This document shows positions 27,201 through 40,760 of a DNA stretch of 64,000 nucleotides, in pieces. Where the stretch lies: positions 430,001 to 494,000 of the forward strand of contig CP136064.1 of the NCBI GenBank assembly GCA_032622095.1. The letters run 5' to 3'. The DNA comes from Siphonodentalium dalli (lineage: Eukaryota; Mollusca; Scaphopoda; Gadilida; Siphonodentaliidae). The notes beneath the pieces were generated by a model. The model was not told where the DNA came from, ran no database searches, and saw only the letters and a program-made list of their open reading frames with translations. A program made the translations under genes and the position numbers. Numbering within the stretch: the stretch's first letter is position 1; each line of letters begins with the position of its first letter.

Positions 27201-27709
27201 AGAAACAGATGTATCTCAACTTAAAGGGACATAAGTAACACAGTCACCAACTTTAAGGGGTATCTGCTATAGACTGGTTCCATGGTGGAGTACTGTTGGA
27301 TATTTTCAATTTGGCGCATGTTTCTCCATACCGCGCCATGTCAAATCTGGCCATATCCGAATCGGGTAGTCATTTACAATGACTACAGAAAATAAATATC
27401 TTCATGTTGGAATGCAAATGTATGTTTAAAGGAACACATGTATCTCAACTTAAAGGGACATAAGTAACACAGTCACCAACTTTAAGGGGTATCTGCTATA
27501 GACTGGTTCCATGGTGGAGTACGGTTGGATATTTTCAATTTGGCGCATGTTTTTCCATACCGCGCCATGTCAAATCTGGCCATATCCGAATCGGGTTGTC
27601 ATTTACAATGACTACAGAAAATAAATATCTTCATGTTGGAAAGCAAATGTATGTTTAAAGGAACAGATGTATCTCAACTTAAAGGGACATAAGTAACACA
27701 GTCACCAAC
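24275..27709 (+). repeat. HOR unit of 15 monomers: B C' D A B C D E F G H I J K H
   Basis: This is the longest B-to-H unit in the window. It combines the B C' D A module with a full 11-monomer B-to-H module. Private changes include GATATGTTC in D near 25697 and GTACAGTTGG in E near 25916. Confidence 0.85.
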
Positions 27710-30455
27710 TTAAAGGGGTATCTGCTATAGACTGGTTCCATGGTGGAGTACGGTTGGATATTTTCAATTTGGCGCATGTTTCTCCATACCGCGCCATGTC
27801 AAATCTGGCCATATCCGAATCGGGTTGTTATTTACAATGACTGCAGAAAATATATATCTTCATGATGGAATGCAAATGTATGTTTAAAGGAACAGATGTA
27901 TCTCAACTTAAAGGGACATAAGTAACACAGTCACCAACTTAAAGGGGTATCTGCTATAGACTGGTTCCATGGTGGAGTACGGTTGGATATTTTCAATTTG
28001 GCGCATGTTTCTCCCTACCGCGCCATGTCAAATCTGGCCATATCCGAATCGGGTTGTCATTTACAATGACTACAGAAAATAAATATCTTCATGTTGGAAT
28101 GCAAATGTATGTTTAAAGGAACAGATGTATCTCAACTTAAAGGGACATAAGTAACACAGTCACCAACTTTAAGGGGTATCTGCTATAGACTGGTTCCATG
28201 GTGGAGTACGGTTGGATATTTTCAATTTGGCGCTTGTTTCTCCATACCGCGCCATGTCAAATCTGGCCATATCCGAATCGGGTTGTCATTTACAATGACT
28301 GCAGAAAATATATATCTTCATGGTGGAATGCAAATGTATGTTTAAAGGAACAGATGTATCTCAACTTAAAGGGACATAAGTAACACAGTCACCAACTTTA
28401 AGGGGTATCTGCTATAGACTGGTTTCATGGTGGAGTACGGTTGGATATTTTCAATTTGGCGCATGTTTCTCCATACCGCGCCATGTCAAATCTGGCCATA
28501 TCCGAATCGGGTTGTCATTTACAATGACTGCAGAAAATATATATCTTCATGTTGGAATGCAAATGTATGTTTAAAGGAACAGATGTATCTCAACTTAAAG
28601 GGACATAAGTAACACAGTCACCAACTTTAAGGGGTATCTGCTATAGACTGGTTCCATGGTGGAGTACGGTTGGATATTTTCTATTTGGCGCATGTTTCTC
28701 CATACCGCGCCATGTCAAATCTGGCCATATCCGAATCGGGTTGTCATTTACAATGACTGCAGAAAATATATATCTTCATGTTGGAATGCAAATGTATGTT
28801 TAAAGGAACAGATGTATCTCAACTTAAAGGGACATAAGTAACAGTCACCAACTTTAAGGGGTATCTGCTATAGACTGGTTCCATGGTGGAGTACGGTTGG
28901 ATATTTTCAATTTGGCGCATGTTTCTCCCTACCGCGCCATGTCAGATCTGGCCATATCCGAATCGGGTTGTCATTTACAATGACTGCAGAAAATAAATAT
29001 CTTCATGTTGGAATGCAAATGTATGTTTAAAGGAACAGATGTATCTCAACTTAAAGGGACATAAGTAACACAGTCACCAACTTTAAGGGGTATCTGCTAT
29101 AGACTGGTTACATGGTGGAGTACGGTTGGATATTTTCAATTTTGCGCATGTTTCTCCATACCGCGCCATGTCAAATCTGGCCATATCCTAATCGGGTTGT
29201 CATTTACAATGACTGCAGAAAATAAATATCTTCATGTTAGAATGCAAATGTATGTTTAAAGGAACAGATGTATCTCAACTTAAAGGGACATAAGTAACAC
29301 AGTCACCAACTTAAAGAGGTGTCTGATTTAGACTGGTTCCATGGTGGAGTACGGTTGGATATTTTCTATTTGGCGCATGTTTCTCCATACCGCGCCATGT
29401 CAAATCTGGCCATATCCGAATCGGGTTGTCATTTACAATGACTACAGAAAATAAATATCTTCATGTTGGAATGCAAATGTATGTTTAAAGAAACAGATGT
29501 ATCTCAACTTAAAGGGACATAAGTAACACAGTCACCAACTTTAAGGGGTATCTGCTATAGACTGGTTACATGGTGGAGTACGGTTGGATATTTTCTATTT
29601 GGCGCATGTTTCTCCATACCGCGCCATGTCAAATCTGGCCATATCCGAATCGGGTTGTCATTTACAATGACTACAGAAAATAAATATCTTCATGGTGGAA
29701 TGCAAATGAATGTTTAAAGGAACAGATGTATCTCAACTTAAAGGGACATAAGTAACACAGTCATTAACTTTAAGGGGTATCTGCTATAGACTGGTTCCAT
29801 GGTGGAGTACGGTTGGATATTTTCAATTTGGCGCATGTTTCTCCATACCGCGCCATGTCAAATCTGGCCATATCCGAATCGGGTTGTCATTTACAATGAC
29901 TGCAGAAAATAATTATCTTCATTTTGGAATGCAAATGTATGTTTAAAGGAACAGATGTATCTCAACTTAAAGGGACATAAGTAACACAGTCACCAACTTA
30001 AAGAGGTGTCTGATTTAGACTGGTTCCATGGTGGAGTACGGTTGGATATTTTCTATTTGGCGCATGTTTCTCCATACCGCGCCATGTCAAATCTGGCCAT
30101 ATCCGAATCGGGTTGTCATTTACAATGACTACAGAAAATAAATATCTTCATGTTGGAATGCAAATGTATGTTTAAAGGAACACATGTATCTCAACTTAAA
30201 GGGACATAAGTAACACAGTCACCAACTTTAAGGGGTATCTGCTATAGACTGGTTCCATGGTGGAGTACGGTTGGATATTTTCAATTTGGCGCATGTTTTT
30301 CCATACCGCGCCATGTCAAATCTGGCCATATCCGAATCGGGTTGTCATTTACAATGACTACAGAAAATAAATATCTTCATGTTGGAAAGCAAATGTATGT
30401 TTAAAGGAACAGATGTATCTCAACTTAAAGGGACATAAGTAACACAGTCACCAAC
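27710..30455 (+). repeat. 12-monomer HOR, copy 1: B C' D E F' L Q M N O P H
   Basis: This is the complete form from which the 11-monomer units at 6642 and 9161 can be derived by loss of Q or F'. It is 2746 bp, two bases short, because of an AC deletion at the end of F'. The B monomer has CATGATGG near phase 153, which puts a TGA in the recurrent open frame. N here has TTACATGG and a private AATGAATG. Confidence 0.9.
28842..28845 (+). other. 2-bp deletion that resets the monomer register
   Basis: The string GTAACACAGTCACC at the monomer end reads GTAACAGTCACC here. All later plus-strand monomers up to the first inversion start two bases earlier than the 229-bp grid predicts. It is the only length change in the first 43.6 kb that I found. 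Confidence 0.95.
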
Positions 30456-33203
30456 TTAAAGGGGTATCTGCTATAGACTGGTTCCATGGTGGAGTACGGT
30501 TGGATATTTTCAATTTGGCGCATGTTTCTCCATACCGCGCCATGTCAAATCTGGCCATATCCGAATCGGGTTGTTATTTACAATGACTGCAGAAAATATA
30601 TATCTTCATGGTGGAATGCAAATGTATGTTTAAAGGAACAGATGTATCTCAACTTAAAGGGACATAAGTAACACAGTCACCAACTTAAAGGGGTATCTGC
30701 TATAGACTGGTTCCATGGTGGAGTACGGTTGGATATTTTCAATTTGGCGCATGTTTCTCCCTACCGCGCCATGTCAAATCTGGCCATATCCGAATCGGGT
30801 TGTCATTTACAATGACTACAGAAAATAAATATCTTCATGTTGGAATGCAAATGTATGTTTAAAGGAACAGATGTATCTCAACTTAAAGGGACATAAGTAA
30901 CACAGTCACCAACTTTAAGGGGTATCTGCTATAGACTGGTTCCATGGTGGAGTACGGTTGGATATTTTCAATTTGGCGCTTGTTTCTCCATACCGCGCCA
31001 TGTCAAATCTGGCCATATCCGAATCGGGTTGTCATTTACAATGACTGCAGAAAATATATATCTTCATGGTGGAATGCAAATGTATGTTTAAAGGAACAGA
31101 TGTATCTCAACTTAAAGGGACATAAGTAACACAGTCACCAACTTTAAGGGGTATCTGCTATAGACTGGTTTCATGGTGGAGTACGGTTGGATATTTTCAA
31201 TTTGGCGCATGTTTCTCCATACCGCGCCATGTCAAATCTGGCCATATCCGAATCGGGTTGTCATTTACAATGACTGCAGAAAATATATATCTTCATGTTG
31301 GAATGCAAATGTATGTTTAAAGGAACAGATGTATCTCAACTTAAAGGGACATAAGTAACACAGTCACCAACTTTAAGGGGTATCTGCTATAGACTGGTTC
31401 CATGGTGGAGTACGGTTGGATATTTTCTATTTGGCGCATGTTTCTCCATACCGCGCCATGTCAAATCTGGCCATATCCGAATCGGGTTGTCATTTACAAT
31501 GACTGCAGAAAATATATATCTTCATGTTGGAATGCAAATGTATGTTTAAAGGAACAGATGTATCTCAACTTAAAGGGACATAAGTAACACAGTCACCAAC
31601 TTTAAGGGGTATCTGCTATAGACTGGTTCCATGGTGGAGTACGGTTGGATATTTTCAATTTGGCGCATGTTTCTCCCTACCGCGCCATGTCAGATCTGGC
31701 CATATCCGAATCGGGTTGTCATTTACAATGACTGCAGAAAATAAATATCTTCATGTTGGAATGCAAATGTATGTTTAAAGGAACAGATGTATCTCAACTT
31801 AAAGGGACATAAGTAACACAGTCACCAACTTTAAGGGGTATCTGCTATAGACTGGTTACATGGTGGAGTACGGTTGGATATTTTCAATTTTGCGCATGTT
31901 TCTCCATACCGCGCCATGTCAAATCTGGCCATATCCTAATCGGGTTGTCATTTACAATGACTGCAGAAAATAAATATCTTCATGTTAGAATGCAAATGTA
32001 TGTTTAAAGGAACAGATGTATCTCAACTTAAAGGGACATAAGTAACACAGTCACCAACTTAAAGAGGTGTCTGATTTAGACTGGTTCCATGGTGGAGTAC
32101 GGTTGGATATTTTCTATTTGGCGCATGTTTCTCCATACCGCGCCATGTCAAATCTGGCCATATCCGAATCGGGTTGTCATTTACAATGACTACAGAAAAT
32201 AAATATCTTCATGTTGGAATGCAAATGTATGTTTAAAGAAACAGATGTATCTCAACTTAAAGGGACATAAGTAACACAGTCACCAACTTTAAGGGGTATC
32301 TGCTATAGACTGGTTCCATGGTGGAGTACTGTTGGATATTTTCAATTTGGCGCATGTTTCTCCCTACCGCGCCATGTCAAATCTGGCCATATCCGAATCG
32401 GGTTGTCATTTACAATGACTACAGAAAATAAATATCTTCATGGTGGAATGCAAATGTATGTTTAAAGGAACAGATGTATCTCAACTTAAAGGGACATAAG
32501 TAACACAGTCATTAACTTTAAGGGGTATCTGCTATAGACTGGTTCCATGGTGGAGTACGGTTGGATATTTTCAATTTGGCGCATGTTTCTCCATACCGCG
32601 CCATGTCAAATCTGGCCATATCCGAATCGGGTTGTCATTTACAATGACTGCAGAAAATAATTATCTTCATTTTGGAATGCAAATGTATGTTTAAAGGAAC
32701 AGATGTATCTCAACTTAAAGGGACATAAGTAACACAGTCACCAACTTAAAGAGGTGTCTGATTTAGACTGGTTCCATGGTGGAGTACGGTTGGATATTTT
32801 CTATTTGGCGCATGTTTCTCCATACCGCGCCATGTCAAATCTGGCCATATCCGAATCGGGTTGTCATTTACAATGACTACAGAAAATAAATATCTTCATG
32901 TTGGAATGCAAATGTATGTTTAAAGGAACACATGTATCTCAACTTAAAGGGACATAAGTAACACAGTCACCAACTTTAAGGGGTATCTGCTATAGACTGG
33001 TTCCATGGTGGAGTACGGTTGGATATTTTCAATTTGGCGCATGTTTTTCCATACCGCGCCATGTCAAATCTGGCCATATCCGAATCGGGTTGTCATTTAC
33101 AATGACTACAGAAAATAAATATCTTCATGTTGGAAAGCAAATGTATGTTTAAAGGAACAGATGTAACTCAACTTAAAGGGACATAAGTAACACAGTCACC
33201 AAC
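30456..33203 (+). repeat. 12-monomer HOR, copy 2: B C' D E F' L Q M N' O P H
   Basis: The order is as in copy 1, but N is replaced by N' (TACTG and TCCCTAC with CATTAAC end, 32288-32516). The closing H has GTAACTC near 33164 in place of GTATCTC; that allele marks all later units of this lineage. Confidence 0.9.
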
Positions 33204-35951
33204 TTAAAGGGGTATCTGCTATAGACTGGTTCCATGGTGGAGTACGGTTGGATATTTTCAATTTGGCGCATGTTTCTCCATACCGCGCCATGTCAAATCT
33301 GGCCATATCCGAATCGGGTTGTTATTTACAATGACTGCAGAAAATATATATCTTCATGGTGGAATGCAAATGTATGTTTAAAGGAACAGATGTATCTCAA
33401 CTTAAAGGGACATAAGTAACACAGTCACCAACTTAAAGGGGTATCTGCTATAGACTGGTTCCATGGTGGAGTACGGTTGGATATTTTCAATTTGGCGCAT
33501 GTTTCTCCCTACCGCGCCATGTCAAATCTGGCCATATCCGAATCGGGTTGTCATTTACAATGACTACAGAAAATAAATATCTTCATGTTGGAATGCAAAT
33601 GTATGTTTAAAGGAACAGATGTATCTCAACTTAAAGGGACATAAGTAACACAGTCACCAACTGTAAGGGGTATCTGCTATAGACTGGTTCCATGGTGGAG
33701 TACGGTTGGATATTTTCAATTTGGCGCTTGTTTCTCCATACCGCGCCATGTCAAATCTGGCCATATCCGAATCGGGTTGTCATTTACAATGACTGCAGAA
33801 AATATATATCTTCATGGTGGAATGCAAATGTATGTTTAAAGGAACAGATGTATCTCAACTTAAAGGGACATAAGTAACACAGTCACCAACTTTAAGGGGT
33901 ATCTGCTATAGACTGGTTTCATGGTGGAGTACGGTTGGATATTTTCAATTTGGCGCATGTTTCTCCATACCGCGCCATGTCAAATCTAGCCATATCCGAA
34001 TCGGGTTGTCATTTACAATGACTGCAGAAAATATATATCTTCATGTTGGAATGCAAATGTATGTTTAAAGGAACAGATGTATCTCAACTTAAAGGGACAT
34101 AAGTAACACAGTCACCAACTTTAAGGGGTATCTGCTATAGACTGGTTCCATGGTGGAGTACGGTTGGATATTTTCTATTTGGCGCATGTTTCTCCATACC
34201 GCGCCATGTCAAATCTGGCCATATCCGAATCGGGTTGTCATTTACAATGACTACAGAAAATAAATATCTTCATGTTGGAATGCAAATGTATGTTTAAAGG
34301 AACAGATGTATCTCAACTTAAAGGGACATAAGTAACACAGTCACCAACTTTAAGGGGTATCTGCTATAGACTGGTTCCATGGTGGAGTACGGTTGGATAT
34401 TTTCAATTTGGCGCTTGTTTCTCCATACCGCGCCATGTCAAATCTGGCCATATCCGAATCGGGTTGTCATTTACAATGACTGCAGAAAATATATATCTTC
34501 ATGGTGGAATGCAAATGTATGTTTAAAGGAACAGATGTATCTCAACTTAAAGGGACATAAGTAACACAGTCACCAACTTTAAGGGGTATCTGCTATAGAC
34601 TGGTTACATGGTGGAGTACGGTTGGATATTTTCAATTTTGCGCATGTTTCTCCATACCGCGCCATGTCAAATCTGGCCATATCCTAATCGGGTTGTCATT
34701 TACAATGACTGCAGAAAATAAATATCTTCATGTTAGAATGCAAATGTATGTTTAAAGGAACAGATGTATCTCAACTTAAAGGGACATAAGTAACACAGTC
34801 ACCAACTTAAAGAGGTGTCTGATTTAGACTGGTTCCATGGTGGAGTACGGTTGGATATTTTCTATTTGGCGCATGTTTCTCCATACCGCGCCATGTCAAA
34901 TCTGGCCATATCCGAATCGGGTTGTCATTTACAATGACTACAGAAAATAAATATCTTCATGTTGGAATGCAAATGTATGTTTAAAGAAACAGATGTATCT
35001 CAACTTAAAGGGACATAAGTAACACAGTCACCAACTTTAAGGGGTATCTGCTATAGACTGGTTCCATGGTGGAGTACTGTTGGATATTTTCAATTTGGCG
35101 CATGTTTCTCCCTACCGCGCCATGTCAAATCTGGCCATATCCGAATCGGGTTGTCATTTACAATGACTACAGAAAATAAATATCTTCATGGTGGAATGCA
35201 AATGTATGTTTAAAGGAACAGATGTATCTCAACTTAAAGGGACATAAGTAACACAGTCATTAACTTTAAGGGGTATCTGCTATAGACTGGTTCCATGGTG
35301 GAGTACGGTTGGATATTTTCAATTTGGCGCATGTTTCTCCATACCGCGCCATGTCAAATCTGGCCATATCCGAATCGGGTTGTCATTTACAATGACTGCA
35401 GAAAATAATTATCTTCATTTTGGAATGCAAATGTATGTTTAAAGGAACAGATGTATCTCAACTTAAAGGGACATAAGTAACACAGTCACCAACTTAAAGA
35501 GGTGTCTGATTTAGACTGGTTCCATGGTGGAGTACGGTTGGATATTTTCTATTTGGCGCATGTTTCTCCATACCGCGCCATGTCAAATCTGGCCATATCC
35601 GAATCGGGTTGTCATTTACAATGACTACAGAAAATAAATATCTTCATGTTGGAATGCAAATGTATGTTTAAAGGAACACATGTATCTCAACTTAAAGGGA
35701 CATAAGTAACACAGTCACCAACTTTAAGGGGTATCTGCTATAGACTGGTTCCATGGTGGAGTACGGTTGGATATTTTCAATTTGGCGCATGTTTTTCCAT
35801 ACCGCGCCATGTCAAATCTGGCCATATCCGAATCGGGTTGTCATTTACAATGACTACAGAAAATAAATATCTTCATGTTGGAAAGCAAATGTATGTTTAA
35901 AGGAACAGATGTAACTCAACTTAAAGGGACATAAGTAACACAGTCACCAAC
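33204..35951 (+). repeat. 12-monomer HOR, copy 3: B C' D E F'' D Q M N' O P H
   Basis: It has the same length as copy 2, but F' and L are replaced by F'' and a second D. The first D begins with CTGTAAGG near 33662, an allele shared with 36410, 41906, 52212, 54502 and 60227. The E monomer has CTAGCC near 33987, which introduces TAG into the recurrent open frame. Confidence 0.9.
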
Positions 35952-38900
35952 TTAAAGGGGTATCTGCTATAGACTGGTTCCATGGTGGAGTACGGTTGGA
36001 TATTTTCAATTTGGCGCATGTTTCTCCATACCGCGCCATGTCAAATCTGGCCATATCCGAATCGGGTTGTTATTTACAATGACTGCAGAAAATATATATC
36101 TTCATGGTGGAATGCAAATGTATGTTTAAAGGAACAGATGTATCTCAACTTAAAGGGACATAAGTAACACAGTCACCAACTTAAAGGGGTATCTGCTATA
36201 GACTGGTTCCATGGTGGAGTACGGTTGGATATTTTCAATTTGGCGCATGTTTCTCCCTACCGCGCCATGTCAAATCTGGCCATATCCGAATCGGGTTGTC
36301 ATTTACAATGACTACAGAAAATAAATATCTTCATGTTGGAATGCAAATGTATGTTTAAAGGAACAGATGTATCTCAACTTAAAGGGACATAAGTAACACA
36401 GTCACCAACTGTAAGGGGTATCTGCTATAGACTGGTTCCATGGTGGAGTACGGTTGGATATTTTCAATTTGGCGCTTGTTTCTCCATACCGCGCCATGTC
36501 AAATCTGGCCATATCCGAATCGGGTTGTCATTTACAATGACTGCAGAAAATATATATCTTCATGGTGGAATGCAAATGTATGTTTAAAGGAACAGATGTA
36601 TCTCAACTTAAAGGGACATAAGTAACACAGTCACCAACTTTAAGGGGTATCTGCTATAGACTGGTTTCATGGTGGAGTACGGTTGGATATTTTCAATTTG
36701 GCGCATGTTTCTCCATACCGCGCCATGTCAAATCTGGCCATATCCGAATCGGGTTGTCATTTACAATGACTGCAGAAAATATATATCTTCATGTTGGAAT
36801 GCAAATGTATGTTTAAAGGAACAGATGTATCTCAACTTAAAGGGACATAAGTAACACAGTCACCAACTTTAAGGGGTATCTGCTATAGACTGGTTCCATG
36901 GTGGAGTACGGTTGGATATTTTCTATTTGGCGCATGTTTCTCCATACCGCGCCATGTCAAATCTGGCCATATCCGAATCGGGTTGTCATTTACAATGACT
37001 ACAGAAAATAAATATCTTCATGTTGGAATGCAAATGTATGTTTAAAGGAACAGATGTATCTCAACTTAAAGGGACATAAGTAACACAGTCACCAACTTTA
37101 AGGGGTATCTGCTATAGACTGGTTCCATGGTGGAGTACGGTTGGATATTTTCAATTTGGCGCTTGTTTCTCCATACCGCGCCATGTCAAATCTGGCCATA
37201 TCCGAATCGGGTTGTCATTTACAATGACTGCAGAAAATATATATCTTCATGGTGGAATGCAAATGTATGTTTAAAGGAACAGATGTATCTCAACTTAAAG
37301 GGACATAAGTAACACAGTCACCAACTTTAAGGGGTATCTGCTATAGACTGGTTTCATGGTGGAGTACGGTTGGATATTTTCAATTTGGCGCATGTTTCTC
37401 CATACCGCGCCATGTCAAATCTGGCCATATCCGAATCGGGTTGTCATTTACAATGACTGCAGAAAATATATATCTTCATGTTGGAATGCAAATGTATGTT
37501 TAAAGGAACAGATGTATCTCAACTTAAAGGGACATAAGTAACACAGTCACCAACTTTAAGGGGTATCTGCTATAGACTGGTTCCATGGTGGAGTACGGTT
37601 GGATATTTTCTATTTGGCGCATGTTTCTCCATACCGCGCCATGTCAAATCTGGCCATATCCGAATCGGGTTGTCATTTACAATGACTGCAGAAAATATAT
37701 ATCTTCATGTTGGAATGCAAATGTATGTTTAAAGAAACAGATGTATCTCAACTTAAAGGGACATAAGTAACACAGTCACCAACTTTAAGGGGTATCTGCT
37801 ATAGACTGGTTCCATGGTGGAGTACTGTTGGATATTTTCAATTTGGCGCATGTTTCTCCATACCGCGCCATGTCAAATCTGGCCATATCCGAATCGGGTT
37901 GTCATTTACAATGACTACAGAAAATAAATATCTTCATGTTGGAATGCAAATGTATGTTTAAAGGAACACATGTATCTCAACTTAAAGGGACATAAGTAAC
38001 ATAGTCACCAACTTTAAGGGGTATCTGCTATAGACTGGTTCCATGGTGGAGTACGGTTGGATATTTTCAATTTGGCGCATGTTTTTCCATACCGCGCCAT
38101 GTCAAATCTGGCCATATCCGAATCGGGTTGTCATTTACAATGACTACAGAAAATAAATATCTTCATGTTGGAAAGCAAATGTATGTTTAAAGGAACAGAT
38201 GTATCTCAACTTAAAGGGACATAAGTAACACAGTCACCAACTTAAAGGGGTATCTGCTATAGACTGGTTCCATGGTGGAGTACGGCTGGATATTTTCAAT
38301 TTGGCGCATGTTTCTCCATACCGCGCCATGTCAAATCTGGCCATATCCGAATCGGGTTGTCATTTACAATGACTGCAGAAAATATATATCTTCATGTTGG
38401 AATGCAAATGTATGTTTAAAGGAACAGATGTATCTCAACTTAAAGGGACATAAGTAACACAGTCACCAACTTTAAGGGGTATCTGCTATAGACTGGTTAC
38501 ATGGTGGAGTACGGTTGGATATTTTCTATTTGGCGCATGTTTCTCCATACCGCGCCATGTCAAATCTGGCCATATCCGAATCGGGTTGTCATTTACAATG
38601 ACTACAGAAAATAAATATCTTCATGTTGGAATGCAAATGTATGTTTAAAGAAACAGATGTATCTCAACTTAAAGGGACATAAGTAACACAGTCACCAACT
38701 TTAAGGGGTATCTGCTATAGACTGGTTCCATGGTGGAGTACTGTTGGATATTTTCAATTTGGCGCATGTTTCTCCATACCGCGCCATGTCAAATCTGGCC
38801 ATATCCGAATCGGGTAGTCATTTACAATGACTACAGAAAATAAATATCTTCATGTTGGAATGCAAATGTATGTTTAAAGGGACACATGTATCTCAACTTA

Positions 38901-39157
38901 AAGGGACATAAGTAACACAGTCACCAACTTTAAGGGGTATCTGCTATAGACTGGTTCCATGGTGGAGTACGGTTGGATATTTTCAATTTGGCGCATGTTT
39001 TTCCATACCGCGCCATGTCAAATCTGGCCATATCCGAATCGGGTTGTCATTTACAATGACTACAGAAAATAAATATCTTCATGTTGGAAAGCAAATGTAT
39101 GTTTAAAGGAACAGATGTATCTCAACTTAAAGGGACATAAGTAACACAGTCACCAAC
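35952..39157 (+). repeat. 14-monomer HOR unit, copy A: B C' D E F'' D E F G H I J K H
   Basis: This unit combines the F''/D lineage with the G-to-K tail. It is repeated almost unchanged at 54044-57249, 18092 bp downstream. K has GGGACACATG near 38880 in both copies, a shared private allele. Copy A alone has ACATAGTCACC near 38000. Confidence 0.9.
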
Positions 39158-39386
39158 TTAAAGGGGTATCTGCTATAGACTGGTTCCATGGTGGAGTACG
39201 GTTGGATATTTTCAATTTGGCGCATGTTTCTCCATACCGCGCCATGTCAAATCTGGCCATATCCGAATCGGGTTGTTATTTACAATGACTGCAGAAAATA
39301 TATATCTTCATGGTGGAATGCAAATGTATGTTTAAAGGAACAGATGTATCTCAACTTAAAGGGACATAAGTAACACAGTCACCAAC

Positions 39387-39615
39387 TTAAAGGGGTATCT
39401 GCTATAGACTGGTTCCATGGTGGAGTACGGTTGGATATTTTCAATTTGGCGCATGTTTCTCCCTACCGCGCCATGTCAAATCTGGCCATATCCGAATCGG
39501 GTTGTCATTTACAATGACTGCAGAAAATATATATCTTCATGGTGGAATGCAAATGTATGTTTAAAGGAACAGATGTATCTCAACTTAAAGGGACATAAGT
39601 AACACAGTCACCAAC
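39387..39615 (+). repeat. Mosaic monomer C'/D
   Basis: TCCCTAC (class C') in the 5' half is followed by CTGCAG, ATATAT and GGTGG (class D) in the 3' half. The switch lies between about phase 78 and 133. Because the open frame survives while TCCATAC becomes TCCCTAC, residue 16 changes from His to Pro. The same mosaic is at 57479-57707. Confidence 0.85.
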
Positions 39616-40531
39616 TTTAAGGGGTATCTGCTATAGACTGGTTTCATGGTGGAGTACGGTTGGATATTTTCAATTTGGCGCATGTTTCTCCATACCGCGC
39701 CATGTCAAATCTGGCCATATCCGAATCGGGTTGTCATTTACAATGACTGCAGAAAATATATATCTTCATGTTGGAATGCAAATGTATGTTTAAAGGAACA
39801 GATGTATCTCAACTTAAAGGGACATAAGTAACACAGTCACCAACTTTAAGGGGTATCTGCTATAGACTGGTTCCATGGTGGAGTACGGTTGGATATTTTC
39901 TATTTGGCGCATGTTTCTCCATACCGCGCCATGTCAAATCTGGCCATATCCGAATCGGGTTGTCATTTACAATGACTGCAGAAAATATATATCTTCATGT
40001 TGGAATGCAAATGTATGTTTAAAGGAACAGATGTATCTCAACTTAAAGGGACATAAGTAACACAGTCACCAACTTTAAGGGGTATCTGCTATAGACTGGT
40101 TCCATGGTGGAGTACGGTTGGATATTTTCAAATTGGCGCATGTTTCTCCCTACCGCGCCATGTCAGATCTGGCCATATCCGAATCGGGTTGTCATTTACA
40201 ATGACTGCAGAAAATAAATATCTTCATGTTGGAATGCAAATGTATGTTTAAAGGAACAGATGTATCTCAACTTAAAGGGACATAAGTAACACAGTCACCA
40301 ACTTTAAGGGGTATCTGCTATAGACTGGTTACATGGTGGAGTACGGTTGGATATTTTCAATTTTGCGCATGTTTCTCCATACCGCGCCATGTCAAATCTG
40401 GCCATATCCTAATCGGGTTGTCATTTACAATGACTGCAGAAAATAAATATCTTCATGTTGGAATGCAAATGTATGTTTAAAGGAACAGATGTATCTCAAC
40501 TTAAAGGGACATAAGTAACACAGTCACCAAC

Positions 40532-40760
40532 TTAAAGAGGTGTCTGATTTAGACTGGTTCCATGGTGGAGTACTGTTGGATATTTTCAATTTGGCGCATG
40601 TTTCTCCCTACCGCGCCATGTCAAATCTGGCCATATCCGAATCGGGTTGTCATTTACAATGACTACAGAAAATAAATATCTTCATGGTGGAATGCAAATG
40701 TATGTTTAAAGGAACAGATGTATCTCAACTTAAAGGGACATAAGTAACACAGTCATTAAC
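40532..40760 (+). repeat. Mosaic monomer M/N', a one-monomer deletion private to copy A
   Basis: It starts with the AGAGGTG block of class M and switches to TACTG of class N' between phase 20 and 41. In the second duplication copy M (58624-58852) and N' (58853-59081) are separate. The offset between copies therefore changes here from 18092 to 18321 bp. Confidence 0.9.
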
